Positions 1 to 11,410 of a stretch of 64,000 nt of DNA are shown piece by piece. A program made the position numbers and the translations under genes. Source of the stretch: Isoetes taiwanensis (Eukaryota > Streptophyta > Lycopodiopsida > Isoetales > Isoetaceae); assembly GCA_021234155.1 (NCBI GenBank), contig JAJEKV010000025.1:974474-1038473 (forward strand), written 5' to 3'. Position 1 is the stretch's first letter, and every line of letters starts with the position of its first letter. Below the pieces are notes generated by a model that saw nothing but the letters and a program-made list of their open reading frames with translations, did no database searches and was not told where the DNA came from.

Positions 1-190
1 AACTATGGCACTGCGGTAGCGCCTTAGGTACGTGAGTTCGAGCTCTGAAGCTCGCTTCTCCCTGGCGCTGCTTGAAACTAACTCCCAAAGCTCTTCCAAC
101 CAGCAAATGGCACCTAGCCTAAAAGGTTTACAGTTTAGAGCCTTCCTTATACAGCCTCGAAAATGGGGTTTGGCCTTGGGATTGGACCAG
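1..190 (+). mobile_element. Possible tRNA-derived SINE fragment
   Basis: The first 60 bases carry a tRNA-like arrangement: an A-box-like TGGCACTGCGG near position 6 and a B-box-like AGTTCGAGCTC near position 33, spaced roughly as in a tRNA gene. No complete cloverleaf can be drawn. About 130 bases of non-tRNA body follow, without a clear poly(A) tail. The left edge may lie outside the window. It could also be a coincidental tRNA-like string. Confidence 0.35.
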
Positions 191-1682
191 GGTTGACCTT
201 AAGGAGCTATTTATAGCTAAATGGCCATATTTTTGAATATTTTAACAAATAAGATACTAAAGCTGAATAGATTACTATTGAATATATTTTTTATTCTTTT
301 GCCAAAGTTTTTGGCATTTCGCCCTCCCACCGTTCTTAAATTAGTTGTATATTATTAAGTTCAGATATGGAACTTTCCATCCATTTCTATGAATATGAGT
401 GTTTAGGATCATAGATTCACCTTGTAGCATCCTTATAGATGAAGTAATTCTTTGGTAACTTTAGTGGCTAATAGCATGGTACTCAAAAAATTGTCGACAA
501 CTACTCCATTATAGTTTCTAAGATATCAAACCCCTCTAGGTTGTATGTAAGTTAATAACTTACCTTTTTCAATTGCCATAATAACAATAGCAAGATTTGG
601 CCGAGTTTTTATGAAACAATTCAACTCAAGAAAAGTAATTGACAACATACCTAATCTAGGGAACATGTGATTGGGCAATCTTGGATTGGGCCACGTGGTC
701 CCATGGCATCTTTGACACTTGGCCAGATGGCCACAAGGTTACCTTTATCGTAAAACAAGGGGGGTGGTGGGGAGGGTGCTTTTTCCTCCGTGTTTTCCAT
801 TTTGTTTCTTCTATGAAAACTTTAGTTGTTGGCAGAGCTGAGCGTTGCTACGTGTACAATATAGTTTTATTAAAATACAAAGCAATTCGACTCAAGTGAG
901 ACAAATATCTAGCATAATCACAGGGGGTCTTTTTTGTGTTTTTGTACGATATTCACAAAGGTTTTCCTATGATTTCATGGTCGATTCATCGGGTGTAATG
1001 AACAAAGTATTTCTAGAGTGCCGCTTATCTTGGCCATTCATTTTTTTGAGAAGCGATCGTATGGTCACGATTAAAGTTATAATGTTTTTTTTATTAGGTT
1101 TTTTTAAAAAGAGTCGAATTGGGCATGCACGCATCGAACCCTTGTATTTAGGGTTTCTGTGCTTTTCTTTGCTGCTTCAAGAATCGTGATGCAGGTTAAG
1201 TTAGGCCACACTTCGGCTGCTCCAAAACATGCCAAAACGTCATTTTAGTCTCTGCCAGTTGGACAGATGAATTCGTTGATGTAGAGCGGTGTTTATGCAG
1301 GTCCGATTGCATTGTCTTGAAGGCGTGTCGAACGAGTCAGCCAGAATTGATTCCAGATCTTCAATGACGGATTTTGCTGCTGGTTCTAGGGCATACAGTC
1401 CATTTGGGCTTTGTTTTTCCAGAAGTGGAGGTTTCACTGCAAACTGTGTGCAATTCTTTGTAATACCAAATATCGTTGGACCATTCACAACGCTTCCTTG
1501 GGAACCAAAATTACACATGGCCATTTCCGTGCACAGGGTTGTTGGTTTGCCACAAGGTCTTTGCCTCTGTTTTGTAGGTTGACACCATCTTTGCCATAGG
1601 CCAGTGGATTTTGTGGATAATGTGTAATAGTCATAATATAGCCGCTAGAATTTCTATGGATCCAAGAAATAATGCAGGAAAG
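191..1682. other. No gene recognised
   Basis: AT-rich sequence with only short open frames on both strands. None shows a recognisable domain, and none has convincing splice sites joining it to a longer coding region. Confidence 0.6.
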
Positions 1683-1778
1683 TGAGAAGGCAGAAATTAA
1701 GACATGATTTGGGAGTGCATGCTCTAAAGATGAGAAGGCAGAAATTAAGACATGATTTGGGAGTGCATGCTCTAAAGA
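1683..1778. repeat. 48-bp direct tandem repeat, two copies
   Basis: Two identical 48-bp units (1683-1730 and 1731-1778), each starting TGAGAAGGCAGAAATTAAGA. With no mismatch seen, the duplication is young. No gene overlaps it. Confidence 0.95.
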
Positions 1779-2042
1779 ATCACAACTATATGGATATTTG
1801 CAACATATGCTTAGGATCAAACTTGTGGTATTTCTTCATGGTTAAATACTTGCCAATGTTTTCCTCCTTAAACATTTTGTTACATTGTAGCTCATATTTC
1901 ATATTGATGTTGCATAAATTGGGTTTCGAGTTCCATGCAATGACTTCATTTCTATAATTTATACATTCATGATTTGTTCAACTCAAATATTAATTATGTT
2001 TCTTCTCTTAGGGGCCCAAGGGCCCAAAAATTTTTTTCTTAT

Positions 2043-2510
2043 ATACATATAACAACCACCACATAAATCCCATTAACATTAATGAGCACAAACCATTACA
2101 TTTAAGATGTTAAAATTAAAATCCCCTTAGACCCCTTTGGTTTGGGTGCATATTCACACGGGGGGTCACGTAGGGCAGCGAGAGCCCTTAAATTATATTA
2201 TACACGTATCAAATTCACACCTTATAGTATATTAACTGAAATCTTATAGTATTTTGCACACCTAAGCATACAATATACAAAAATTCATACAAGGATACCC
2301 CACAAACGAGGAACGCTATCTACGGTCCACATCAAGGAATATAAGGCATATATGCCCATCCGAAGGCTCTCGTTGCCCGGAGTGACCCCCCGTGTGAATA
2401 TGCACCCAAACCAAAGGGGGTCTAAGGGGGATTTTAATTTTAACATCTTAAATGTAATGGTTTGTGCTCATTAATGTTAATGGGATTTATGTGGTGGTTG
2501 TTATATGTAT
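2043..2510. repeat. Long inverted repeat (foldback / MITE-like), ~147-bp arms
   Basis: The left arm (2043-2189) is nearly the reverse complement of the right arm (2363-2510), separated by about 173 bp. The match runs from the outer ATACATATAACAACC / GGTTGTTATATGTAT to the inner GCGAGAGCCCTT / AAGGCTCTCG, with only a few mismatches. The RNA would form one long hairpin. There is no transposase frame, so a non-autonomous foldback element is the simplest reading; a small-RNA-producing hairpin locus is an alternative. No clear target duplication was found at the outer edges. Confidence 0.9.
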
Positions 2511-5189
2511 GTGGTGGTGGTTCACCAATATTTACACAAAGGAAATTGGACCCAAGTTATCCCATTCACCAAAACTCAAAGTTTTACATTTATATAATCC
2601 TAGACTAGATACAATAAAAAAGGTTCTTCTTACACTTGAAATCCCAATATAATTTTACTTCAAAACCTTGTTACAATTTTGAAGCACACTTGTTAATCCA
2701 GAAGCATCTGCAACTGAACTAAACAAGGACAAAAAGACAGTTAATCGACAAAATTCACTAAGAACTAACCTTAAGAACCTTAAAAATTGGTAGATTTTCT
2801 CGCAGATCTTCAAGAACCTTTATGAGCATGGCAGATCTTCACGTAGATCTTAAAAGACATGGCAAAAGATTATGATTTCCAGCCGCAGCAAGAAACATAG
2901 CTCAAGTACGCTGCAACAACGAAAAGCACACAAAGACGCAAGAACTCTCCAAAATACTTGAAAGGCAGCTTCAAATCTGGTAAAAAATGACATCAATTGT
3001 TAGCTAAAGCCAAGGCATCTCCATAGAAGCAAAATGTGGGGCAAGCGCCACAGCCGCGCCTCAGAAAAATGTATTGTCCTGTCGGAACTATGCCATAGCC
3101 AAAACTTAGAAACGTACAGTGCCAAATCAATGTCACATTGTATATACATTGGCACTGCATTGATCTCCGTCGACAATAAAACTCCGTTGAATTCAATTCA
3201 ATGCAAATCTAACGATCACCTCTTCTATATAACACCAACAAACAAATTAGGTAAATGCTTTCACTGCTATTTCTATATATCTTATAACTCTGACAGCTTA
3301 TATTTGACACAAATTGCACTTTCCCTCCAATGCCTATTTTGATAAGAGTAGGTGGTTCATGTTCATGCTAAAGCCAGAGTGCTCATTATATCACCATATA
3401 TTTGACACAACTTGCACTTGCTCTCCAAAGCCATTTTGGTTACAAAATGCTTCTCAATTTGGTGCTAAAGCCCGGCAACGCTGGGCATCCGTAACTAGTT
3501 ATTTTTGTTAATGAAATTGTCTAATGAGAGTATCATCGATGTTATAACTTTGCGTTTATGGATTTTAGTAGAGAAAACAATGCTTTATAAGGAATGTGGA
3601 GGGCAATTAAATCTATCTCTAAAGTCGAAAATTTGGAAAGACAGGTCCAAAACTGCTCAAAATGTCACCCTTAGAAAGAGTTAAGTACATCAACAAAAAT
3701 AGATACAGAAATGCAAAACACAACATTTTTGTCCTAGTTCATTGGCATACTTTAGTTCATGATGGACACATGGCGCACATCAGCAAGGGCCTAATGTTGT
3801 ACTTTATTGGATGCTCCTGTGATATCCTCACCTCTTCGTTAGATGACATCTTAGCCGCGGTAAAAGGGAAATGCATGGCATATGATTACATTGGTGCCTG
3901 GCATTGCACGCATAATTATGGACATATGTTTACACAGGAAATTAATGTAAGATTGATTATTCAAAGTTATTACCTGTTATAACTAACCTTACAAGGCGAT
4001 TGATATCCAAGTTCTTCAAGTGAAGCAGAATCAGCAACAATACAGTCAGATTTATGAATTCGCTCTGTTATTATCATAATCAAGTCCTCCTCTCTATGAA
4101 CTAGGCTTGTAACAAGTTGGAAAAACAATTCTAGGCATAAATTAGATGATAAAAAGCAAGACCATATGTGAGATCATAGCGTTATCATGCTATTGTATAC
4201 ATAATAGTCAAATAAAGATGAAGATACTAGAAAATGATGCCCAATGTTCTTATCATTGATGGCATTCAAAGGATTATACTGCTTTACGAGATTACTCTGT
4301 ATTAATGTGCGGATAGATAAAGACAAAGGTCATGACAAAAATGAGCATAATCCGACAGGATAAGCTGACACCTGAAACTAGGCCACCAGATCTATGAGTA
4401 ATAATTCTAAGAATTTGACTTGCATTGTTTATATTGTCGAGCAATTGATAACATTTACAAAATGACTTCTCTTGCTATAACATCGTTCAAGACTGTATTG
4501 TTGTACTTAACAGAATAACAACTGAATTTCATAAATTATTTATTGTACTTAGACTATTTGAAATGCAAATAAGCAAATTAGAGCATTCCATCAATGAAGA
4601 TGAACAAATATACAGATAAGAATAAGAGCACAAGAAAAAGAGCTCTCGAAGGTGATACATGCAATAATCTTTTTTGCCATGTCAGCAACACGTTGGCGCC
4701 ACCTCAGAAAAAAGGGCCCTACCATTTTGATTGCATAATCAAACCGCCACATAAACTCCTCCCCGTGGCAGTCTCATATTACATAAAACACGATTGCAAA
4801 TTAAACGAGACCGTTGCGGTGGTCCTGTTTCAAGATTTCTATTGCAAAAATAGTGTAGCCTCTAAAAATGGCATTTTTAGAGTAGGATATCTTAAATCAA
4901 ATATTGCACCTTCAAAAATATTGAGCAATTTCTTTTTCTATGGTTGCTAATTCCAAAATAGTTGTTCAAAAACATGTATATTTAAAATAGAACACTCAAA
5001 TAGAAATAAACTATGTTAAAAATGCCAGTTTCCAAAATACTAAGAAAGTTGTTACATGACAAGATTTGAAAAAGAAGGAAAACAAGGAATGTTTTTCTTC
5101 TGATAAATTAGTCACCCACAATTTTTGTAGGATTTATAAATCCAACTGATCACTATCCTCAGCAATAAAAGTTTGACCTTGTAAGATTA
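2511..5189. other. No gene recognised
   Basis: Intergenic sequence. The short open frames (for example 3662-3982 and 4594-4950 on the plus strand) lack recognisable motifs. The stretch next to 5190 probably includes the 3' untranslated region of the minus-strand methyltransferase-like gene. Confidence 0.55.
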
Positions 5190-8100
5190 TTAATCTAATA
5201 GATAACTATCCTCGGCAGTAGAAATTTGACCTTGATGTGTCACAACCATTTGCTTTTCTGCATCTGCTTTAGCCATCTTATCATCCTCCAGGGCAAGAAC
5301 TGGTTGCAGCTCATTAAAGACAGCATCGTCATCGGTGGAACTGTTAGGAGGCGATTGGACTTCTGAGGAAGTGAATTTTGCAAACGCAGAGGAACTCTTA
5401 ATTCCTAGTTCTTCGTTCTCATCAGGCAATGTGGGCAGGACAGCCAGTCGAACATCAATAAAATCAACTGCTTCCTTGTCAATGTCCACTGTTACACAGT
5501 TTCTGCCTTTCTTTAATGCACAAGCTATTGTGGTTCCAGAGCCAGAAAAGGCATGAAGTACCCAATCACCTGGCCTTGAACGCATATCAAGCAAGTGATT
5601 TATTAGCTTCTGAGGTTTCTGATAATGATTAACAATGCGACCTTGAGAAGCTGGATCACCAAGCTTTTGTAGAACAGCTGGAAAACTAAAAACATTTGAA
5701 AAATCAGAACAGGAAACAGTGTTATAGTGTTCCATGCCTCTCTTTCCATCAAAGCTCCAATAGCTTGCATGCATGTTCTCCACCTTGCTCATTAATCTAG
5801 CACCTCCACCATGACCATGGATGTTGGATTTTATCCTAGAAACAAAGTAAAAGGGTTAAGACACAAGGCTAATATTCCAGAATAGATGAAAAGATAGCAT
5901 ATACCGGACACCATTTTCATAACCACTTGTTTGACCACTTGTTTGACCAAATTGTTTTTCATGGCAGCTTCAATAAGTCTATATTGCATGCTTAAATGGA
6001 AAACGATAACTCTCCAGTGTTTGTAGTAGTAATCCTTTTAATAGCTGTGATGAATTCCACAACTCTCAATGTCTAAAAGGCCGATCGTAATAAACAGGAG
6101 GTTGAAATTACTGTTAGATTACGCTTATTTTAAACCACATAATCGTCTCCGATATTGGCGGAGTGGCGCCGCTGAGCTCTCCTCTGTTTTTGCTGCTAAG
6201 CTCTTCTCTCTTTGGCTATGGCGCCACAAGTGTTTTGCGACTCCTGCTATGGCGATTGCAGAGCATTCAGGCTCTAGCAACCCGGTCTGCCAGACTATGA
6301 AATTATAAGCATGATGCTGCAGTGGCACACCAACAGATTGGGCTAAATGTATTAATCTTTGCCCCAAAGCATGAATGACCCTTTTTAGAGGCCATAGCCA
6401 ATTTCGGCGAGTTGGCTGCCACAACAAGCTGTAAATATAATTTGTTTCATTTGATTCTAATGCTATACATTCACTGAGTTCAGATTCATAAAATCGGTAT
6501 GCCTTACATTGGTATTCATTGATTTGGCAGCAGTATCATGTCATTTTCATTTCTGTATTTACTTCATAGTTGGCTGCATTACCGTCAACTGAGCCGGCAT
6601 GTTCTCAATGGGATCTAGAAAAGCGGCCAAAAAAGCAAAAGCAGTGTTGTATATAAAGAATGTGTTCCATTTTTATACCTCGATATCGCACGAGGACAGA
6701 ACTTCAAGATTCTTGCCGAGAGGGCTTCTTCTGTCTCAATTTGTCTTAAAGCTTTTCAAGCAGATCTAGTGGCTTTGCATCCTACTAGGGTTTTGCCGTA
6801 AGTCTGGCAGACAAAGCACAGCCATAGATAGGTGCAAGCATTCAAAGAAAAGACTGGCCATAGCAAGGAAGCTATTTTCGCCATAGCTGTTTATGTACAT
6901 AATTTCAACCTCAGGTTTATTATCGTTATAAGTAACGCCGATCGAATTTCCGACAATAATTTTTCCCGGCGGCGCCCGCCAGACTTCAGAAGACACTCTC
7001 GCGTTCGCCAGGTGCACCCTCATCTAGCGGGGCCGCCTCAAAAAATTATAGCACGGAATTTCTTCTGGACGTGCATTACCTAGTACATCATATCTACTTC
7101 CGTTTATGTGAAACCCATAAGGAATATCAGCAATAATCAAGGTAAAATCTTGGGCCTTCACAAATTGGTCGTTTTTTGCAATCTCCTTGAATAACAGAAA
7201 ACAAATTATTTTAATCAAAGAGAGTAAAATTTTCATAATGAGACTGGGAATCTTGATCTTCAGGTAAAACCCTTCTCAAAGCTAGGGCCCTTCCATTATT
7301 AGCAAGCCTCACAAGGTTCAAGAAGTCCTCAGGTAAGGTACTACCTCTTCTTCAACATTCTGCCATGAAGCGCCATCTCCACTATATCTGCAAGGTGCAC
7401 CACATGGATGATGTTAGGTATCCTGTTCTTGCACTTGCCATGGCTGAATCTCCTCAGCGTTTGAAACGATGTTGGAAAGAGCATTGCACTACCTGGTTTG
7501 CCCGTTGGGCTGTGCACCTAGAGCACTGCCTGATGCTTGCCAGTTCTGATCCTGAGCTTTTGCAACAATATCTCAATAGTTTTTCTCAAAAGATATGGGA
7601 TGCAATTACTTTGGCCCAAGTGAAAACTGGTCATTATCATGCACACATAAATCCCACCTTGGCTTATTTGCTTGCTTCGTTGTCCAGGAACAAGCTTGTA
7701 GCTATTGCATCAATTCGCACGGGGTCCCACAGGCTACGGATTGAGGCAGGTAGATGGGAGCGGCCGCAATTGCCGCGAGAAGCGAGACTATGTGCCTGTT
7801 GCCAGTTACAGGTTATTGAAGATGAAAGCCATACTCTTCTGAGTTGCCCTAGTTTTGAGATAGTCCGGAATCATTTTTTGACCTTAGCATTCCATTCCAC
7901 GCTTCCACAACTTCTCAGAGCACCATCTGTGCATGACTTGGCATTATACGTATTTGAGGTTCTAGATAAACGTCGGCAATTACTGAGCCCTTAGTAGTCA
8001 TTATCTCCGTTTGTCTAGTATCATCATTACTGCAAAGGTTTTTCCCTTGAAAACCTTTCGAGGCAGGGGTTTTTAAATCCTAGTAGTAATGATTGTACTA

Positions 8101-9140
8101 GCCCATTGTATGGGTCCCATGACCTATTGGTCTCCGTGGACGTTAAAAAAACTATTCTATTCTATTCTATTCTATTCTATTCTGCAAAATAAATAGAGCA
8201 CAAATTTAAAAGTGAAACATAAGTTCAAAATGCAAAAAACAACTTACTCAACGATCAAAGTTTAGAGCATATTGAATGATTCTTTAATCAGAGGCTGTGG
8301 AGAGCTAAAGTTCCTTCATTTTTTCCCAGCTGTCTACATTCAATTGTTCCATCAAAATAGACTAGCAGTGCATAACATTTTTCTGACTGCATGAAAAGAG
8401 AGATTGCATAAGAATAGTTTTGGGTAAGTGGTTACATCTTATTGAACAAAAACAAAAAAGGCAACAAAAGAATTCTATTCCAGAGTAGAAACAGGAGAAA
8501 GGATGTACAATGTAGAGGAAAAAAGAAATAAATACCACCGTGTAGTAGACATGAAGCTAAAAAATACGCATAAGGGAAAATAAAAAGAAGAATTAGAAAG
8601 GAAGTAGCTATTCCAGAATAGGACCAAAGAATATTAGGCTGCTCGAAAATAAAAAGCAAGATCAAATGCTTGAAGACAAAAAGCAAAATCAAATGTTGTT
8701 CAAGAAATGAAAGTTTACTTGTGAACTTCGGCAAACATCTCTTCGATTGTAAATTCTTTATCCACCACGTTTTTTAGCAGAGTCTCTAAAAATGCTTGAT
8801 CAACAAATCTTTGGACCTCCTTCCAAGCTGTGATCGTCATCTCCTTTTTAGGAACGTCTGCCCCTTCTTTCTTGTCACTGGATTTTACCTTTTTGTTTCA
8901 ACTCCCCATGTTCATACATAGTGAAAATTTGATTTTGCATATCCCAAATCTGTAAATGCATAAGGGTGTTAGTACTAACAGAAAACAATATGGATATCTT
9001 ACAAGAGATACTAACCTTTCCTTCCTTGAAAGTGAGCTGAAAATAGTTGTCGTGCTTGGTGAGTGTTGCCCTTTTTGCTTCTTGTTCATAGTCAAGGCAA
9101 CAGTCAATAGCACATTGCTCTTTTAATTCAAACCAGTTTG
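5190..9140 (-). CDS. Beta-class DNA N6-adenine/N4-cytosine methyltransferase-like gene, multi-exon, 5' end uncertain
   Basis: Exons read on the minus strand: 9140-9016, 8949-8719, about 7340-7245, 7185-7080, 5967-5905 and 5835-5190 (stop). GT-AG borders are visible, for example AAG|GTTAGT, CAA|GTAAAC, G|GTAATG and CG|GTATAT. The 7080-7185 exon has ADIPYG, matching catalytic motif IV (D-P-P-Y class). The last exon has NHYQKPQKLINHL (motif X-like), then HAFSGSGTTIA (motif I, the FxGxG S-adenosylmethionine site) and VTVDID. The order IV, X, I from N- to C-terminus is that of beta-group amino-methyltransferases (Pfam N6_N4_Mtase). The tail after motif I is acidic and Ser-rich. The start codon was not found. 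The 8719-8949 exon needs a 1-base shift near a run of A (~8900), and the junction between the 7340 and 7185 exons is uncertain (the implied intron is only ~59 bp). DIPY favours adenine over cytosine, weakly. A LINE lies in the intron at 7341-8183. Confidence 0.75.
7341..8183 (+). mobile_element. 5'-truncated LINE (non-LTR retrotransposon), C-terminus plus 3' tail
   Basis: A 209-residue open frame (7365-7994) reads as the C-terminal end of a LINE ORF2. It has SIRTGSHRLRIEAGRW, PREARLCACC, IEDESHTLLSCPSFE and a following helix-rich end, which is the Cys/His-motif region seen downstream of LINE reverse transcriptases. The reverse transcriptase and endonuclease domains are absent, so the copy is 5'-truncated, as is typical of target-primed reverse transcription. 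After the stop come about 155 bp of 3' untranslated sequence and an (ATTCT)n tail at 8152-8183 rather than poly(A). The frame is intact over 209 codons, suggesting a fairly recent insertion. It lies in an intron of the minus-strand methyltransferase-like gene. No target duplication could be fixed. Confidence 0.85.
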
Positions 9141-9590
9141 CTGGAGTTCAAAGGTTCTCACCATATCTTTCTTTAACACTAGACCTGTCCATGGGACCAT
9201 TCCTGATCCATGGACCAGAACTGACCCACATGACCTCTGCCACTTAAACCCATGTAACTCACAGAAATTTCAATTTTATAATATATCACCATCATTTGAG
9301 TCTTCACTTGTTTCTTAATGATCTCTGAGAATTTCGAGACCAATGGGGTCACCTATACCTTGTGGTGATTACTCAAACATTGGAGAATTTGGCGGTTTTG
9401 CACCAGTCCGTAATGCTTTCTTTGATATTTCTAGCATAAAGTGACCTAAACCTTGCTAAAATTGGAGGTATTTGCATGTTTATCATAGAACACGTTGAGT
9501 TTTATGTTCCCATGTTTTCTTACGATCATCTGACATCGGTGGAAGCTGCCAAACCCTATTTTGCTCAAAAAAGCTGCTTGAGGTTCAAGA

Positions 9591-9665
9591 ATTGTAAGGG
9601 TGGGGGGTTTGGGGGGCAATGTCCAGGGTTCGAGTCCGTGGTAAACCAAAAAAAAAATTTTTTTG
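9591..9665 (+). mobile_element. tRNA-related retrosequence with B box and A-rich tail (candidate SINE)
   Basis: An exact RNA polymerase III B-box string, GGGTTCGAGTCC, lies at about 9627 and is followed 12-13 bases later by a run of ten A. That is the pattern of a tRNA-derived short interspersed element or tRNA retro-pseudogene. A convincing A box upstream was not found; the upstream part is G-rich. Low to moderate confidence. Confidence 0.35.
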
Positions 9666-9679
9666 ACGTTAAAATAAAC

Positions 9680-9702
9680 TTCCTTCCTTCCTTCCTTCCT
9701 TT
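9680..9702 (+). repeat. (CTTC)n microsatellite
   Basis: About five consecutive TTCC units directly after the A/T-rich tail of the tRNA-related element. Confidence 0.9.
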
Positions 9703-11104
9703 CATTATAACAAGTTTTGATTTAATTCTTGTGGCCATGAGTTGCTAATTGTAGGAGCTATAGTTTCATGATTTTTTGGAGTGTTCATAAGTCATGTTAA
9801 CCTCAATATTTACTAAAAGAATCTACTATACAGAATTCTGGACAAAAGTATATGTTAAAATGCCCCAATAACAACTATCCATAATGCCATGGTGATAATA
9901 AATGATGTGTTCTATTTATATCTACATATAACATAACCCTTGTCAACCTACATATAGTGTAACTAGGGTGTAACCACGCAATTTTTGGAATTCAAACATG
10001 ATGTACAACAGCCAGATTAACACATTAGAGCATAAAAAGTTGGGTCAACTCCATAATTATAGGTCCAAAACTCCACAATCATTAAGTTAGTGATGTTTAT
10101 TGATGAATTCAAGTGGATGTTGTTAAGTTTAGCCATGACAATATATAAATAGACCACATAACATTTCATATATGCTTCTTTGGTTCATAGAAAGGGACAC
10201 TACTTTTCCCCAAATATGCATTTAAAATAGTTCAAAATGTGAGAAATGATATATATAGAAATCCCTTATATAGGTTGTATGGTCTTATTGAAAAAAATAC
10301 CATGAAATCCGCTTATTTCTTACTAGCATAAACTTCATATCTGTGTTACTGCTATAAAGCATTGTCATACAAGTAGAATAATATTACATGTAAGTTGTCT
10401 TTCATGTATATTATATTTTTTATGGATGCAAACCTTTCTTGGCAATAGAAATCTCTAGTTGCATGTTAAAGGAATATGTTATTTCTAAGGTTTTAATTTA
10501 TATAAGCACGCATCACCATTTATGGTCCATGAGACCAATTATATAGAGCATATATCTCTCACTAGCCTTATCCATTTTCCCCCATAGAATGATACTATGG
10601 CTTTTTAGCTTCGATCACATGATTTTTGAAAAGTTCATGTAGGTCCAATTGGTCATAAATACCCTATAAATTCTCAATTTTTTGTGCTTCAATCTTACCC
10701 TTAAATTATGCAAGCTAACCTAATCAATTAATTTTGTCCTATAGAGAATCATACAAGTAAACTATATGTGAAAGTTGAGATCAAAACTTATTAAGATGGC
10801 ACTATTAATGATTTTTAAACTTTCAGTCATTTGGACCAATGATGGTCTGCAATTGGACTGCAGATAGCAGTCTATCTTGATTTTTTATAGTAAAAGTTTT
10901 TCATATTGTGATCCTCTCCCATGCCTCCGAGCATTGCCATCATTTGCCACATATCATGTAACCAACGAACAAATGTAAGTGGACTGTACACTACAAGAGA
11001 ACAAGCATTTTTTGTCATTTTGTAGACTTCTGCAAATTCCAGAGAACTGACAAAAATGTGACCATAAAAATATCAAAAATTACTGATAATACATCATCAG
11101 TTTC
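9703..11104. other. No gene recognised
   Basis: AT-rich, stop-dense sequence on both strands. No open frame with a recognisable domain. Confidence 0.6.
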
Positions 11105-11410
11105 TTGTCACTTTTTTCGGCAGATTTCTAACACCTATTTTGTCATATTTTAAGTTGTTTTTTGGCAACTTGTTGTCATTTATAGTGTCATATTTTAAAT
11201 TTCTTTTTTTTTCTTGGTCACCTTTTTGGCAATTCTTGGACATCTATTGTGTCATATTTTTTATCATTTCTTGTCAATTTTTTGGCAATTCTTTGGCACC
11301 TATTTTATCATTGTTTAAGTTGTCTTGGCACTTTTTTGTCACCTATTTAAACATATTTTACGTCATGTTTGTCACTTTTTTGAAAATTTTTGTGTCATGT
11401 ATTTAGTCAT
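11105..11410 (+). repeat. Degenerate tandem repeat, period roughly 50-60 bp
   Basis: Phrases such as TTTTTGGCAATTCTT, GGCACCTATTTT and TGTCATATTTTAAGTT recur in the same order about five times with many substitutions and length changes. The open frames here (11140-11406) are by-products of the T-rich repeat. This is an old satellite-like array or the inside of a decayed element. Confidence 0.7.

Noticed and set aside
11140-11406. Hydrophobic 88-codon frame, apparent membrane protein
   Set aside because: It is a T-rich degenerate tandem repeat; the hydrophobicity comes from TTT/CTT codons.
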